A stretch of 48,275 nucleotides of DNA, from the NCBI GenBank assembly GCA_002897655.1, contig BDTJ01000018.1:1-48275 (forward strand), written 5' to 3'. The notes under the pieces are model-generated. The model did no database searches. It was not told the DNA's origin and saw only the letters and a list, made by a program, of their open reading frames with translations. How positions within the stretch are numbered: position 1 is the stretch's first letter; each line of letters starts with the position of its first letter. Below are positions 32,949-42,733 of the stretch, piece after piece. The position numbers were made by a program, and so were the translations under genes. This DNA is from an archaeon BMS3Abin17 (GTDB lineage: Archaea; Nanobdellota; Nanobdellia; Pacearchaeales; GW2011-AR1).

Positions 32949-33044
32949 AAAAACAGATTATTCAAACAACATTAGTGATTTAAATTCTAAAATTTTAGAA
33001 TTGAATAACAAGATAATCTCTTTAGAAAATAATATCTCAGATAT

Positions 33045-33159
33045 CAAAAAGTCCTTGTGTTTTACCGCACCTTAAAAGGTGCGGTTTGTCTGGACTTTAG
33101 GATGTCCAAGGATTCATCCACACACTAAAGTGTGTGGTTTTCTCCAGAATCCTTGGCAT
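33045..33159 (+). mobile_element. Two-hairpin 115-bp element, copy C
   Basis: Nearly identical to copies A and B, only 96 bp downstream of B and in the same gene and direction. Target again ATAT|AA. With B it brackets the coiled-coil segment. Confidence 0.75.
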
Positions 33160-33462
33160 AAACAAAGAATATTCGTCAAAAGAAGATCCCCCCATAATTG
33201 GTGGAGGATATGAACATTTTATTAATCCAAGTAACATATGTACCTCTTGGGGGGAAGCTAATTGTTCAAATGATAAAGGTAGGCTAATCGTGTTCTGCCC
33301 AAATAACTATACTAAATTTAATATGGGAGAATCTAGGGAAGACCCAGAATCTTCCTCGGATATTGAAAAGTGGTTTATTTGTGTAAGATAATTTTTTACC
33401 TAAAATCCTCTGCTAGTTAACAGCCCTTATATCAACATCTTTAAAAATAACTTAATTCTAAA

Positions 33463-34299
33463 ATGAAAATAGCATAATACTTAGGTCCTGAGAATTCGTT
33501 TACAGGAAAGATTACAAAAGAGATATTTAAAGATAAAGAACTAATTTCTTTAAATCCTATAAGAAATGTGATTATGGCTGTTGAAAATGGAAAAGCAGAT
33601 TATGGTATTGTTCCTTTAGAAAATTTCTATAATGGTGAAGTAAGAGAAACCCTAGATTCTCTAACAGAATGTTCTCAAACAAAGATAATTGAAGAAAAAG
33701 TCATGACAATTGTACATTGCCTTGGAACATTAAAAAATTCAAAAGAGATAAAAAAGATTTTATCAAAAGATCAAGCACTTGAACAATGTAGTAAATATAT
33801 CTGCGAAAATTATCCAAATGTTAAGACGATTGCCACATCTAGTACAGCAGAAGCAGTAGAAAACATAAAAGAGAAAGCCATGACAGATGCAGGAGCAATT
33901 GCATCTGAAGAAGCTCTTAAAAGTTCTGGATTTAATATTTTAGATAAAGATATCTGCCCTAAAAATAAGACAAGATTTATTGTTTTAAGCAGAAAAATAT
34001 CAGAGAAAACAGGGGATGATAAAACTTTTTTAGTTATACATCCTCCAATTGATAAATCAGGAATATTATACAACTGCTTAAAGACTTTTTCAGATTCAGA
34101 TATTAATCTTGAGCTTATACAATCTAGACCAAACAGGGAAAAAGGATATTATTTTTATATTGAGTTAAGTGGGCACAAAGAAGATGAAAGAGTAACAAAA
34201 GCAATTGAGAAACTTCAAGAATATCTTGATCCTAAAGAAGAATATCCTAATACAATAAAAATACTAGGAAGTTACCCAAATTCTCATTGGAAAGAATAA
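33463..34299 (+). pseudogene. pheA: Prephenate dehydratase with an early in-frame stop
   Basis: The frame from ATG 33463 reads MKIA, TAA (33475-33477), then YLGPENSFTGKITKEIF, VENGKADYGIVPLENFYNGE and so on. Homologues start MKIxYLGPxGSFS, so the TAA looks like one added codon. The catalytic domain (about residues 5-185) converts prephenate to phenylpyruvate, and a C-terminal ACT domain with IQSRPNRE is the phenylalanine-sensing ESRP site. Initiation past the stop (GTG 33562 or ATG 33568) would lose the first strand and helix, so it probably is inactive. No other aromatic pathway gene is nearby. Confidence 0.7.
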
Positions 34300-34377
34300 A
34301 CCCAATCTTTAAAAACCGATTCTTATGCAGAATCCTGCTCCAAAAGATTTAAATAATAATGACTTGGGTAATCTTAT

Positions 34378-34614
34378 ATGACAAAGGTAGAAGATACAGT
34401 TAAATTTACTAATATTGGACTTAATGAGATGGCAAGATATTTAGAAGAAAAAATAGAAATAACTAAAAAAGCTAAGGGAAATGCAATAAATGCAAGTAAG
34501 TTTAAAGAGATATCAAAATATAAAGATGATTTATCTATATATAAGAGTATATATAGACAATTATATAAGAAAATTCCAAGTTTAAAAGATATTAGAAAAC
34601 CTATGAAGATATAA
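34378..34614 (+). CDS. Small helical basic protein
   Basis: A 78-residue Lys/Ile/Tyr-rich protein predicted to be mainly helical. No family recognised. It precedes the aIF2-gamma gene by about 40 bases in the same direction. Confidence 0.5.
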   Translation: MTKVEDTVKFTNIGLNEMARYLEEKIEITKKAKGNAINASKFKEISKYKDDLSIYKSIYRQLYKKIPSLKDIRKPMKI

Positions 34615-34657
34615 TCCCCTCCAAAAGCTTTTTTAACTAACTTTTTCTCAATTCCCT

Positions 34658-35851
34658 ATGACAGATAAAGAAATTCCAGAACTGAATGTTGGGGTTGTCG
34701 GGCATATTGACCATGGAAAGACAACTCTCTTAAGCAAGCTTACTGGGAAATTCACAGATACACATTCAGAAGAACTAAAAAGAGGTATTACAATCAAGCT
34801 TGGTTATGCTGATATGATTATTTCTAAAGATGCTAAAGGGTTTAATAATCAGGGAAAAGGCACACCAATTAGATATATTAGTTTTATAGATGCTCCTGGG
34901 CACGAGATGCTCATGGCAACAATGCTTTCTGGAGCTGCAATAATTGACGCAGCTATATTAGTAGTTGCTGCAAATGAGGGAATAAAACCACAGACAAAAG
35001 AGCATTTCATGGCTGTAAGGGCAAAGAGAATAAAAAATATAATAATTGTTCAAAACAAAATTGATTTAGTTACAAAAGAGCAAGCCTTAAAGAATTATAA
35101 AGAAATTAAAGAATTTGTAAAAGGAACTCTTGCTGAAAATGCCCCAATAATTCCTGTATCTACGCAGCAGGGAGTTAATATAGATAAGATATTAGAAGAG
35201 CTTACAAAACTTGAAGTGCCAAAAAAAGAAATTGATAAAATCCCGTGTTTTTTAGTTGCGAGAAGCTTTGATATTAACAAGCCGGGAACAAAAATAGAAA
35301 AATTAAGGGGAGGGGTTTTAGGCGGAATTCTTAAACAAGGAAAACTAAAAGTTGGTGATGAAATTGATATAAAACCAGGTTTAATTGTTGAAAAATCACA
35401 TCAAAAAACCTACCAAACTCTTACAACAAAGATTCTTTCCCTACATAAAGGAAACAAATCAGTAAAAGAGGTTTTTCCAGGAGCAAGTATCTCAATAGAG
35501 ACAAACCTTGACCCTGTCTTAGCAAAAGCAGACTCTTTAACAGGATGTCTTGTCTCAACAAAAGGAATTCTTCCTGAGATAAGTAACAATATTATGATAA
35601 AGGCAGAATTATTCAAAGAGGTTTTAGGTATAACAGAAAAGAAAGAAGTTGAGCCACTAAAGACAAAAGAAATTTTAATGCTCAGTGTTAACACAACCAT
35701 CACAGTTGGAACAGTTGAAAAAATAAATAACAATGAAGTTGAATTATCTCTTAATATTCCAGTAATAGCCCTAAAAGGAGATAATCTGGGAATTGCAAGA
35801 AACATAAACAAGCACTGGAGATTAATCGGCTGGGGTGAGATTATCCAATAA
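34658..35851 (+). CDS. Translation initiation factor aIF2 gamma subunit
   Basis: A 397-residue GTPase that carries initiator Met-tRNA to the small subunit. G1 is GHIDHGKTT, G2 region ELKRGITIKLGYAD, G3 DAPGHEML, G4 NKID. Domain II and III barrels follow (GGVLGGILKQGKLKVGDEID, VEKINNNEVELSLNIPV). The zinc-knuckle cysteines found in many aIF2-gamma proteins are missing; that loop is reduced. Length slightly under the usual 410. Confidence 0.95.
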   Translation: MTDKEIPELNVGVVGHIDHGKTTLLSKLTGKFTDTHSEELKRGITIKLGYADMIISKDAKGFNNQGKGTPIRYISFIDAPGHEMLMATMLSGAAIIDAAILVVAANEGIKPQTKEHFMAVRAKRIKNIIIVQNKIDLVTKEQALKNYKEIKEFVKGTLAENAPIIPVSTQQGVNIDKILEELTKLEVPKKEIDKIPCFLVARSFDINKPGTKIEKLRGGVLGGILKQGKLKVGDEIDIKPGLIVEKSHQKTYQTLTTKILSLHKGNKSVKEVFPGASISIETNLDPVLAKADSLTGCLVSTKGILPEISNNIMIKAELFKEVLGITEKKEVEPLKTKEILMLSVNTTITVGTVEKINNNEVELSLNIPVIALKGDNLGIARNINKHWRLIGWGEIIQ

Positions 35852-35882
35852 TTTTATAAATATCTCTTTATATTATTGATAT

Positions 35883-36824
35883 ATGAAAAGAGGTCTAGTA
35901 TTTGGATTATTTTTTGTCTTAATAGGAATTTTCCTGATTAATTTGGCGATAGCTGGATGTGCTGATTCAGACAGTGGGAAAAACTATACTATAAAGGGAA
36001 CAGTTACAACCACAAATTATACTTTTACTGATGTTTGTGATGGCAATGATCTAACAGAATATTATTGTAATGGTGATGTTAATGAGTCAGAGACATACAC
36101 CTGTTCTCGTTCTTGTGAGGTGGGTGCCTGCACAACCTGCACAGAAAACTGGACATGCGGTAACTGGACAGAATGCAGAAACAAGATTAAATATAGGGAT
36201 TGTGCTGATTCTAATGATTGTGGGACTACAGAGGATAAACTTAATGAGAATCAAGTCTGTAGCGGGGAGAATATTAATAAAACAGAAGAAAATAATGAAA
36301 ACAGCAATGAAACAAAAGAGGATGAAAAGCCTGAAGAATCTAAATCTTATAAACCTAAGAAGAAGCTAGGAGATTATTATCAAAATGGTGAATGTCCTGA
36401 AGGATGTAATTGTACTGGCTCAACAGTAAAATGTGAATTAATAGATGGAGATAAGATGACTGTTTATGCAGGTAAATCAGGGAATTTAATTGTACAAGTT
36501 AAAGGAGTAAATATGACAACAAAAGTAACACTTTACAAAGATGAAGATGGAATCTTAACAGGGGTTTTCAAGGGAAACAAAACAAGAATGATAAGAGTTC
36601 TTCCAAATAAAGTTTCAGATAAAATAGGAGGAAAACTTGAAAACCAGACAATTGAATTAGACAATAATGGAATCTACCAGATTCAGGGAGAAAAGAAAGC
36701 AAGATTATTTTATTTAATTCCAGTAAGAGAAAAGGTAAAAGCACAGATTAATGCAAAAACAGGTGAAATAATCAATGTTAGAAATCCTTGGTGGGGATTT
36801 TTAGCAAGAGATGTTAAGGAATAA
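35883..36824 (+). CDS. Secreted Cys-rich surface protein
   Basis: A 313-residue protein with a signal peptide (MKRGLVFGLFFVLIGIFLIN, then LAIAG), a TSP1-like Cys/Trp cluster (ENWTCGNWTECRNKIKYRDC), an acidic Asn/Glu linker of about 45 residues, a second Cys-rich motif (CPEGCNCTGSTVKC) and a C-terminal domain of strands. Such cell-surface proteins with TCGNW repeats are common in DPANN archaea. It probably acts in the envelope or adhesion. Confidence 0.75.
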   Translation: MKRGLVFGLFFVLIGIFLINLAIAGCADSDSGKNYTIKGTVTTTNYTFTDVCDGNDLTEYYCNGDVNESETYTCSRSCEVGACTTCTENWTCGNWTECRNKIKYRDCADSNDCGTTEDKLNENQVCSGENINKTEENNENSNETKEDEKPEESKSYKPKKKLGDYYQNGECPEGCNCTGSTVKCELIDGDKMTVYAGKSGNLIVQVKGVNMTTKVTLYKDEDGILTGVFKGNKTRMIRVLPNKVSDKIGGKLENQTIELDNNGIYQIQGEKKARLFYLIPVREKVKAQINAKTGEIINVRNPWWGFLARDVKE

Positions 36825-36869
36825 CTCTATCACAACAATTCTTAAAAAGAAAGAATATGATTAAAAATT

Positions 36870-37247
36870 ATGAAACTCGAAGGAGAATGTCCCTTTAAAA
36901 GAATTCAAAAATATAAAAGATATTTACCTTTTAATATTTCAAGCAGAGGAACCATTGATAATCCAGAAGTAAAGATTGAGATAGATTATGATTGGAAATT
37001 TTATCAAGAATTAGCACATAATTTAAGACTTGCTGAGGCTCCAAAACTTAAAAGTTTAGATGAACCAGAAAGAGGTAGTTTCACTAATCAAAGAGTTGGT
37101 CCGGAGTATATATTTACAAATAGAGAGGTTTTTGATACAAAACATTTAGGTTTAATCTTAAGGGTACATGCTCCCTTAAAAGCTTCACATTATTTTGAGG
37201 AAACAAAAGAGAACATTTTATCTCTTACATTCTACAAAAAAGATTAA
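36870..37247 (+). CDS. Hypothetical protein
   Basis: A 125-residue protein with a mostly strand-like pattern (EVKIEIDYDWKFYQEL, LILRVHAPL, ILSLTFYKKD). I do not recognise it. It lies between the surface protein and the nuclease genes in the same direction, 45 and 77 bases away. Confidence 0.5.
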   Translation: MKLEGECPFKRIQKYKRYLPFNISSRGTIDNPEVKIEIDYDWKFYQELAHNLRLAEAPKLKSLDEPERGSFTNQRVGPEYIFTNREVFDTKHLGLILRVHAPLKASHYFEETKENILSLTFYKKD

Positions 37248-37324
37248 TTAAACTCCAAGTTCCTACCCTCAGATATATATTAATCTCAATAAACTTTATA
37301 ACCCCTCTTTCTTTTTTCTAATTC

Positions 37325-38110
37325 ATGGCAATGTATTCTCATTCAAAAATCAGCACATTTGAGCAGTGTCCTTTAAAATTCAAATTCAGGTATATTGAGA
37401 AGATTGTTCCTGACATTGAAAAAAGCATTGAATTGCACCTGGGAAACATGGTCCACAGAGCCTTGGAGTGGTTATATATTCAGGTAATGAATAAAAAAAT
37501 ACCTTCAATTGAGGATGTTATTGCTTACTATTCAAATCAATGGGAAGAGCATTATCTTCCAGATATTGTTATTGTAAGAAAAAATCTGACAGAAAAAGAT
37601 TACTTCAATAAAGGAGTTGAGTTTCTTGTTAATTATTACTTAAAGCACAAGCCATTTGATGAGAATACATTAGAGATTGAAAAAAGAATTGTTCTTGATT
37701 TAGATAAGGATGGAGAATACAAGATTCAGGGGTTTATTGACAGATTATCTTATAATCTGCAAACAAAAGAATATGAGATTCATGATTACAAAACAGCTAA
37801 TAACCTCCCGCAGCAGGAAAAAATAGACAATGACAGGCAATTAGCATTATACTCAATTGCAATAAAAAATTTATTTGGACAGGATAAAGAAGTCTGTCTT
37901 ATCTGGCATTTTTTAGCACATGACAAAAGAATCTGCTCAAAGAGAACAAATGAACAATTAGAAAATCTCAAGAAAGAAACAATTGAGTCTATAAAAAAAA
38001 TAGAATCAGAAAAAATATTTCCATATAACAAAACAAGATTATGCGACTGGTGTGAATACAGAACAATCTGTCCAGCGTTTTCAGATTGTTCTGGACAGAA
38101 AATATCCTAA
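37325..38110 (+). CDS. PD-(D/E)XK nuclease, RecB/Cas4-like, with Fe-S cysteines
   Basis: A 261-residue protein. SKISTFEQCPLKFKFRY has the first iron-sulfur Cys. LEIEKRIV and QGFIDRLSYN with EYEIHDYKTA supply the nuclease D and ExK residues, followed by QLALYSIAI. The last cysteines are in RLCDWCEYRTIC. This is the AddB/Cas4-type DNA exonuclease module. No cas genes or repeat arrays are in the window, so it is more likely a stand-alone repair nuclease. Confidence 0.87.
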   Translation: MAMYSHSKISTFEQCPLKFKFRYIEKIVPDIEKSIELHLGNMVHRALEWLYIQVMNKKIPSIEDVIAYYSNQWEEHYLPDIVIVRKNLTEKDYFNKGVEFLVNYYLKHKPFDENTLEIEKRIVLDLDKDGEYKIQGFIDRLSYNLQTKEYEIHDYKTANNLPQQEKIDNDRQLALYSIAIKNLFGQDKEVCLIWHFLAHDKRICSKRTNEQLENLKKETIESIKKIESEKIFPYNKTRLCDWCEYRTICPAFSDCSGQKIS

Positions 38111-38133
38111 GAATAAAGAAAGATATTTTCTGT
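38095..38133. terminator. Strong hairpin between convergent genes
   Basis: ACAGAAAATATC (38095-38106) and GATATTTTCTGT (38122-38133) form a perfect 12-bp stem starting just before the nuclease stop. The position between two convergent genes (nuclease and gyrA) suggests a two-way transcription end. Confidence 0.45.
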
Positions 38134-38192
38134 ATAAAGATATGTGCCCTGCATTTGGAAACAAACAACCTGAAAGAGAAGAGCAAAAAGAA

Positions 38193-41100
38193 TTATTCTA
38201 ATCCATTCCCATTAGCATCATGGACCTTGACTAAATCTGTAACATAATCTCCTTGCTGAAGCTTAACAATCCTTACTCCCTGGGCAGCTCTTCCCATAAC
38301 CCTTATGTTTTTCAAAGAAGTTCTTATAACAATTCCCTTTGCAGTTGTTATTATTATGCTGTCATCATTATCTACTGTAACAGTTGTTACAACCCCTCCT
38401 GTTTTTTCAGTAACTTTTAAATTTATAACGCCCTTTCCCGCTCTTGCTGTTTTTCTATAGTCTTTAACAGCAGTTCTTTTTCCATATCCTTTCTTAGTAA
38501 TAGTCATAATTGCCTGTGTTGAAAGAATATCCATACTCACAACTTCATCATCTTTATTCAACTTTATTCCTGCAACTCCGTAACTTGCCCTTCCCATGCC
38601 CCTAACATCATCACTATTAAACCTAATTGCAATCCCTTTTTTAGTAGATAACGAAACCTCTTGTGATTTTTTGACAATCTCAACTCCAATTAAACTATCA
38701 GAATTATCAGAAGGAAGATTAATTGCTTTTACTCCAGAAGCTCTTGGCTTTGAAAAATGGCTTAGAGATATTTTCTTCACAATACCTTTTTTAGTTGCCA
38801 TGAACAAATCGTCTTCAAAATTCTTAACAGATATAACATTAGTAACACTCTCATCCTTTAAGCTAAGCAGGTTAATCATTGCTTTTCCCTTTCCATATCT
38901 CTCTGCTCTTGGAATTTCATAAGCTTTTAGCCACAAGACTCTTCCCCTTGTTGTAAAAAACATCAAATAATCATGTGTTGAACAGGTAATTAACTGCTTT
39001 ACAAAATCCCCTGTTGTTAATCCGCTTCCAATAACTCCCTTGCCACCTCTTTTCTGCTCTTTATAAGTCTGAATATCCATTCTCTTGCAATATCCCTTAT
39101 CAGTTATTGTAATCACAACCTCTCTTTTCTGAACAAGGTCTTTCTCAGATATTTCAGCGATTCTCTGTAACACTTGTGTTCTCCTGTTATCACCATACTT
39201 ATTTTTTAACTCATTAATTTCCCTGACAATTATCTTTAAAACTTCTTTAATATCTCCAAGAATTTTCTCAAGTTCAGCTATTTTTTCTTTCAAATCCTTA
39301 GATTCTTTCTTAAGCTTATCATGCTCCATAGAAGTTAATTGCTGAAGTTTTGTCTCTAAAACAGCCTGAGCCTGTTTTTTAGTTAATTTAAACTTTCTGG
39401 TTAATCCCTCCAGAGCTTCTGTTGTTGATTTTGATTTTTTGATTAAATCAATAACAGCATCAATATTTTTCAGAGCAATTAAAAGACCCTCAACAATTTC
39501 CTGCCTGTCTTTTGCTTTCTTAAGCTCATATTTTGTCCTGTTTGTAATAACTATCTTTCTGTACTTGACATACTCCTCCACCACATCCTTTAAATTAAGA
39601 ATTTTTGGCTGTCCCCCAACAAGCGCTAAAAAATTAACATTAAAACTATCCTGAAGACGAGTATATTTATATAACGAGTTAATCACAAATTTAGAATTAG
39701 TCCCTCTTTTCAGTTCAAGAACAATTCTTATCTTGCCTTTTGAAGATTCATCCCTTAAATCAGAGACATTCTTGATTCTTTTAGCCTGAATTAAATTAGC
39801 AATTTGCGTAATTAAGATTGATTTATTCAGCATATATGGAATTTCTGTAATAACAATAATTTCTCTGTTTCTTATTGTCTCTGTTGCTGTTTTCCCCCTC
39901 ATAATCAATCTTCCTCTTCCAGTTTTATACAATTCTTTCATGTCTCCCTGAACACTTCCTCCTGTAGGAAAATCAGGTCCCTTAACAATCTCAGCAAGTT
40001 GCTCAATTGTTATCTCTGGTTTTTTGATATAAGAGGTAATTGCATCGCAAACTTCTGTCAAATTATGTGGAGGGATATTGGTTGCCATTCCAACAGCAAT
40101 GCCAGTAGCACCATTAAGCATTAAAGCAGGGAGTTTTCCAGGAAGTAATTCTGGTTCTTTAAGAGAGTTATCAAAATTAGGAACAAACTTTACTGTTTCT
40201 TTATCAATATCCTGTAACAATTCAGAAGATATCTGCATTAGTTTTGCTTCTGTATATCTGTAGGCAGCTGCAGAGTCCCCATCAATTGAATTGTGAACAA
40301 AGATTCCAGAAGCCAAAGCAAAATTATGTGTTTTGTCTATAGTTAAATCATAAACATCAGCAAATTCCTTCAAAAACTCTATTCTAACAACTTTATGATT
40401 TCCATTTATTTCACACAACAACAAATTTACATCATTATTACAATATTTTTTAATTCCTAAATCCCAACCTGTGAAACTTTTTATTTCAAATATATCTCTT
40501 CTTATTCTTTCATAGTTTTCCTTATTTAAGATTATATTATTATCTCTCAAATATTGACATATTCTAAGAAATTTTTTCTTCCCAGTTAGATTAGTTTGTC
40601 TTTTTTTATTGCTTGCTACTATTTTTTCATGGAATAGTTGCTTATATTCTGGAATTCCCCATAATCTTTTCATAGTTATTGATGCGGTTTTTCTAAATTC
40701 TTCTATCCTTTCTGGATGTTCTTTTAAATATCTCTTATAGACCTCACTTAATGTAAGAATCATTTTTTCCCTATAATCCTTCTTCTTCCAATTTTTTAAA
40801 TTTCTTTCAGTCATTCTTTTTGAGTAAGCTTCTCTATTTTTCTTATCACTCCAATATTTTTCTCTTCCTTTAGATAACTTCTCCCTATATTCTGCATCAT
40901 TCTTATGTTTCATAGAAGTAAAATTATAGTGTGTTTTCCAATGTTCTTTCCAGTGCATTCTTCTTATATTATCTGGGTTATTATTCAATTTGTTAAAATT
41001 AATATGATGCCTTATCTTTCCTGCAGGCTTCTGATATATATTATTCCTTAAATTCCATTCATCTGAAAGAATATGCACAAAATTCCAAGAATCTGATTTT

Positions 41101-41834
41101 GGTTGAAAAATCATGGTATATCCAACAGCATTTGGGTCATCATCTTTTGCAGAAAGTCTAAAGTAAGTGGGCATCAATGAATCTCTTGACATTAAATCTT
41201 TAGCTTCTTTATAACTTCCATCCTTCAGCATAAATTTATGATTCAACGTACACTTTATTTCTTCACCATTATCCAAAATAACTTTCATAATCTCAGCATT
41301 TTCTTTTGTTTTTCTTGGATTTTTTACCTCAGAAATTCTTATTAAACCATCCTTATCAACAGTAAACGTAAAGTTTCTTTTTCCTTGTTTATGTTCTCTT
41401 ACTAATTCTATAAAAGATAAATCTCTGCCATCTACAAGTTTAACCTTAGTATCTGCTGTGAAACAGCCAAAATTACCTTGTCCAAAAACAAGAGGATATC
41501 TTAAAGAAAAATCCTGAGCCATCCTGACCATTGCATCATAAACTGCAGTATCGCCATGAGGATGATAATCACCAATAACCTTACCAACAACCTTTGCACT
41601 TTTTCTTGTAGAAGATCCTGGTTTAAGCCCCATTTGATTCATAGCATAGAGAATTCTTCTCTGAACAGGCTTTAACCCATCCTCAATAGCAGGAATTGCT
41701 CTTGAAACTATAACACTCATAGCATAATCCAGATATGCTTTCTTCATCTCTTCAGATACTTCTGTCTTAATTACTCCTTTTTCCTGCTCTTCCACATTAA
41801 CTTCATTTGGTTTTTCTTGTTTTTCGTCAGTCAT
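38193..41834 (-). CDS. gyrA: DNA gyrase subunit A carrying an intein
   Basis: A 1213-residue precursor; without the 392-residue intein the subunit is 821 residues, normal for GyrA. The N-terminal breakage-reunion domain has [13 protein letters not shown] and [13 protein letters not shown]. After the intein [14 protein letters not shown] carries the catalytic Tyr (AYRYTE). The C-terminal domain is a six-bladed beta-pinwheel, with repeated blades such as [14 protein letters not shown], and the gyrase box QKRGGKG. With GyrB it introduces negative supercoils. Gyrase in archaea is of bacterial origin. Its start overlaps by four bases the end of the phosphatase gene. Confidence 0.95.
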   Translation of the reverse strand: MTDEKQEKPNEVNVEEQEKGVIKTEVSEEMKKAYLDYAMSVIVSRAIPAIEDGLKPVQRRILYAMNQMGLKPGSSTRKSAKVVGKVIGDYHPHGDTAVYDAMVRMAQDFSLRYPLVFGQGNFGCFTADTKVKLVDGRDLSFIELVREHKQGKRNFTFTVDKDGLIRISEVKNPRKTKENAEIMKVILDNGEEIKCTLNHKFMLKDGSYKEAKDLMSRDSLMPTYFRLSAKDDDPNAVGYTMIFQPKSDSWNFVHILSDEWNLRNNIYQKPAGKIRHHINFNKLNNNPDNIRRMHWKEHWKTHYNFTSMKHKNDAEYREKLSKGREKYWSDKKNREAYSKRMTERNLKNWKKKDYREKMILTLSEVYKRYLKEHPERIEEFRKTASITMKRLWGIPEYKQLFHEKIVASNKKRQTNLTGKKKFLRICQYLRDNNIILNKENYERIRRDIFEIKSFTGWDLGIKKYCNNDVNLLLCEINGNHKVVRIEFLKEFADVYDLTIDKTHNFALASGIFVHNSIDGDSAAAYRYTEAKLMQISSELLQDIDKETVKFVPNFDNSLKEPELLPGKLPALMLNGATGIAVGMATNIPPHNLTEVCDAITSYIKKPEITIEQLAEIVKGPDFPTGGSVQGDMKELYKTGRGRLIMRGKTATETIRNREIIVITEIPYMLNKSILITQIANLIQAKRIKNVSDLRDESSKGKIRIVLELKRGTNSKFVINSLYKYTRLQDSFNVNFLALVGGQPKILNLKDVVEEYVKYRKIVITNRTKYELKKAKDRQEIVEGLLIALKNIDAVIDLIKKSKSTTEALEGLTRKFKLTKKQAQAVLETKLQQLTSMEHDKLKKESKDLKEKIAELEKILGDIKEVLKIIVREINELKNKYGDNRRTQVLQRIAEISEKDLVQKREVVITITDKGYCKRMDIQTYKEQKRGGKGVIGSGLTTGDFVKQLITCSTHDYLMFFTTRGRVLWLKAYEIPRAERYGKGKAMINLLSLKDESVTNVISVKNFEDDLFMATKKGIVKKISLSHFSKPRASGVKAINLPSDNSDSLIGVEIVKKSQEVSLSTKKGIAIRFNSDDVRGMGRASYGVAGIKLNKDDEVVSMDILSTQAIMTITKKGYGKRTAVKDYRKTARAGKGVINLKVTEKTGGVVTTVTVDNDDSIIITTAKGIVIRTSLKNIRVMGRAAQGVRIVKLQQGDYVTDLVKVHDANGNGLE
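40290..41465 (-). other. GyrA intein with HNH homing endonuclease
   Basis: It begins at Cys124 ([15 protein letters not shown]) after GQGNFG and ends [11 protein letters not shown] before +1 Ser (SIDGDSAAA). Block B is LNHKFML. The middle part has [20 protein letters not shown], an HNH endonuclease motif, and a basic linker. The splice residues are Cys1, penultimate His, Asn and Ser+1, all fit for splicing. The insertion point lies in the conserved NFG|SIDGD loop close to the active site. Confidence 0.92.
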
Positions 41835-42433
41835 TTTATTTCTTCTAAATGTTTAATACAATTAAATAAGTGTATTTTATGATTCTTATCTCTATCAATC
41901 TCAAAAATACTAACTGCACAATTAAGCTGAGGTGTAGCTTTCATATAATCTTCAAATGTTTTTTTCAAGATATTTGTAGTTAATGCTAGATTAATTCCAT
42001 TGTGAGCAACAATTAACACTGTTTCTTCATCAAATTCATTAATAATCTTATCAATAAATTTTTTAGCCCTATTAAATAGGGCTTCTTGGAGTTCTCCTTC
42101 TTTTGATTCTATTTTTCCAGCAACAAGTTCATTTGGATTTAGTCCTAAATCAACTTTTCTTACTCCTTGAATTTCTCCTAAAAATCTTTCTCTAATCTCT
42201 TGGGTAAATTCAATAGGAATATTTTTGTGATATTTAGCGATTTCTTTAGCAGTATCTGCTGCTCTTGCCAGATCACTAGAAAAAATTTTATCTATTTTTT
42301 CATCTTTTAATCTTAATGCAAGTTTCTTTGCTTGTTCTATACCTTTCTTAGAGAGTGTTCCTGGAAGATGCCCCATAAATCTTCCTTCCATATTCTCTTC
42401 AGTTTCTCCATGCCTTGTTAATATTATTCTCAT
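41831..42433 (-). CDS. Histidine phosphatase (phosphoglycerate mutase-like)
   Basis: A 200-residue protein. [20 protein letters not shown] carries the phospho-His RHG motif, and [13 protein letters not shown] the second His. Substrate cannot be fixed; it is a broad-specificity branch. In the minus-strand run it follows the 53-residue gene and overlaps gyrA by ATGA, with GGAGGGGAG upstream as ribosome site. Confidence 0.88.
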   Translation of the reverse strand: MRIILTRHGETEENMEGRFMGHLPGTLSKKGIEQAKKLALRLKDEKIDKIFSSDLARAADTAKEIAKYHKNIPIEFTQEIRERFLGEIQGVRKVDLGLNPNELVAGKIESKEGELQEALFNRAKKFIDKIINEFDEETVLIVAHNGINLALTTNILKKTFEDYMKATPQLNCAVSIFEIDRDKNHKIHLFNCIKHLEEIK

Positions 42434-42434
42434 T

Positions 42435-42596
42435 TTATTCGCTCCCCTCCTTATGGATTATCAGTTGATTATCTCCATCTACATCAAAATGAATTGGTTT
42501 TCCGGTTTGTTTTAATTCATTTAAACCATTTGTTAATTCATCTATCTCGTTATTATTTAAACTAAATTCCAGCACATCTATTTCATCGCTTGTCAT
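42435..42596 (-). CDS. 53-residue acidic small protein
   Basis: Starts MTSDEIDVLEFSLNNNEIDE and ends at a TAA one base before the next start. A GGAGG site lies 13-17 bases before the ATG. Not recognised. Its RBS and first four bases are part of the 20-bp repeat that also forms the start of the orphan gene at 43201. It was probably once directly behind the zinc-ribbon gene 43203-43511. Confidence 0.6.
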   Translation of the reverse strand: MTSDEIDVLEFSLNNNEIDELTNGLNELKQTGKPIHFDVDGDNQLIIHKEGSE

Positions 42597-42612
42597 CTCA
42601 ACTCACATCCTC
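42593..42612. repeat. 20-bp direct repeat, left copy, flanking a 585-bp insert
   Basis: TCATCTCAACTCACATCCTC is identical to 43198-43217, exactly 605 bp further on. Both copies contain a start codon and a Shine-Dalgarno-like GAGG on the minus strand. Confidence 0.85.
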
Positions 42613-42622
42613 CACCAAAAAG

Positions 42623-42631
42623 CTTATATAT
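42623..42631. promoter_or_regulatory. TATA box, possibly used in both directions
   Basis: CTTATATAT lies about 25 bases before 42651, the 5' end of the candidate RNA, with AAAAAG upstream as BRE-like sequence. On the other strand ATATATAAG lies about 25 bases before the 53-residue gene start region. Either or both may be used. Confidence 0.45.
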
Positions 42632-42650
42632 TGGTTGTCCATTATTATCT

Positions 42651-42723
42651 TATAGGGGAATAGGACCTGACGAATCCCGTCCTTGAGGCGGTTAGTAGGA
42701 TTGACGGACCTTCTTACCCTATA
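42651..42723 (+). ncRNA. Candidate 73-nt structured RNA
   Basis: A gene-free stretch closes by TATAGGG (42651-42657) with CCCTATA (42717-42723). Inside, AATCC pairs with GGATT (about 42673-42677 and 42697-42701), and CCGTC can pair either with GGCGG or with GACGG, so the fold may switch. No known RNA family is recognised. A TATA box points to the plus strand, but the minus-strand transcript of the gyrase run would also contain it as a leader of the 53-residue gene. Confidence 0.45.
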
Positions 42724-42733
42724 ATTATTTGCC

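Larger units (their letters stand above)
32687..33391 (+). pseudogene. Membrane-anchored coiled-coil protein gene split by two elements
   Basis: MKIKINKKAYLLLIGALLFV starts a membrane span, and the frame hits element B after SENNI. Removing elements B (32833-32948) and C (33045-33159) gives one frame: SENNIKTDYSNNISDLNSK, ILELNNKIISLENNISDINK, then EYSSKEDPPIIGGG and a Cys-containing end WFICVR. The restored protein is 157 residues, with a signal anchor, a heptad-like coil and a small outer domain. Both joins keep phase, and the coil continues smoothly through them. Confidence 0.65.

Noticed and set aside
32833-33159. Two-hairpin elements as archaeal bulge-helix-bulge introns
   Set aside because: The three-base bulges and 4-bp central helix between the ends are not formed: intron start A-rich sequence does not pair with the varying 3' flanks. 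Copy A is also inverted relative to its host gene, which argues against RNA splicing for all copies.
37325-38110. Cas4 of a CRISPR system
   Set aside because: No cas genes and no repeat-spacer array are visible anywhere in the window; stand-alone RecB-like nucleases are common.
42651-42723. A tRNA from the 7-bp TATAGGG/CCCTATA acceptor-like stem
   Set aside because: No T-loop TTCRA or anticodon arm is in place despite the 73-nt length.
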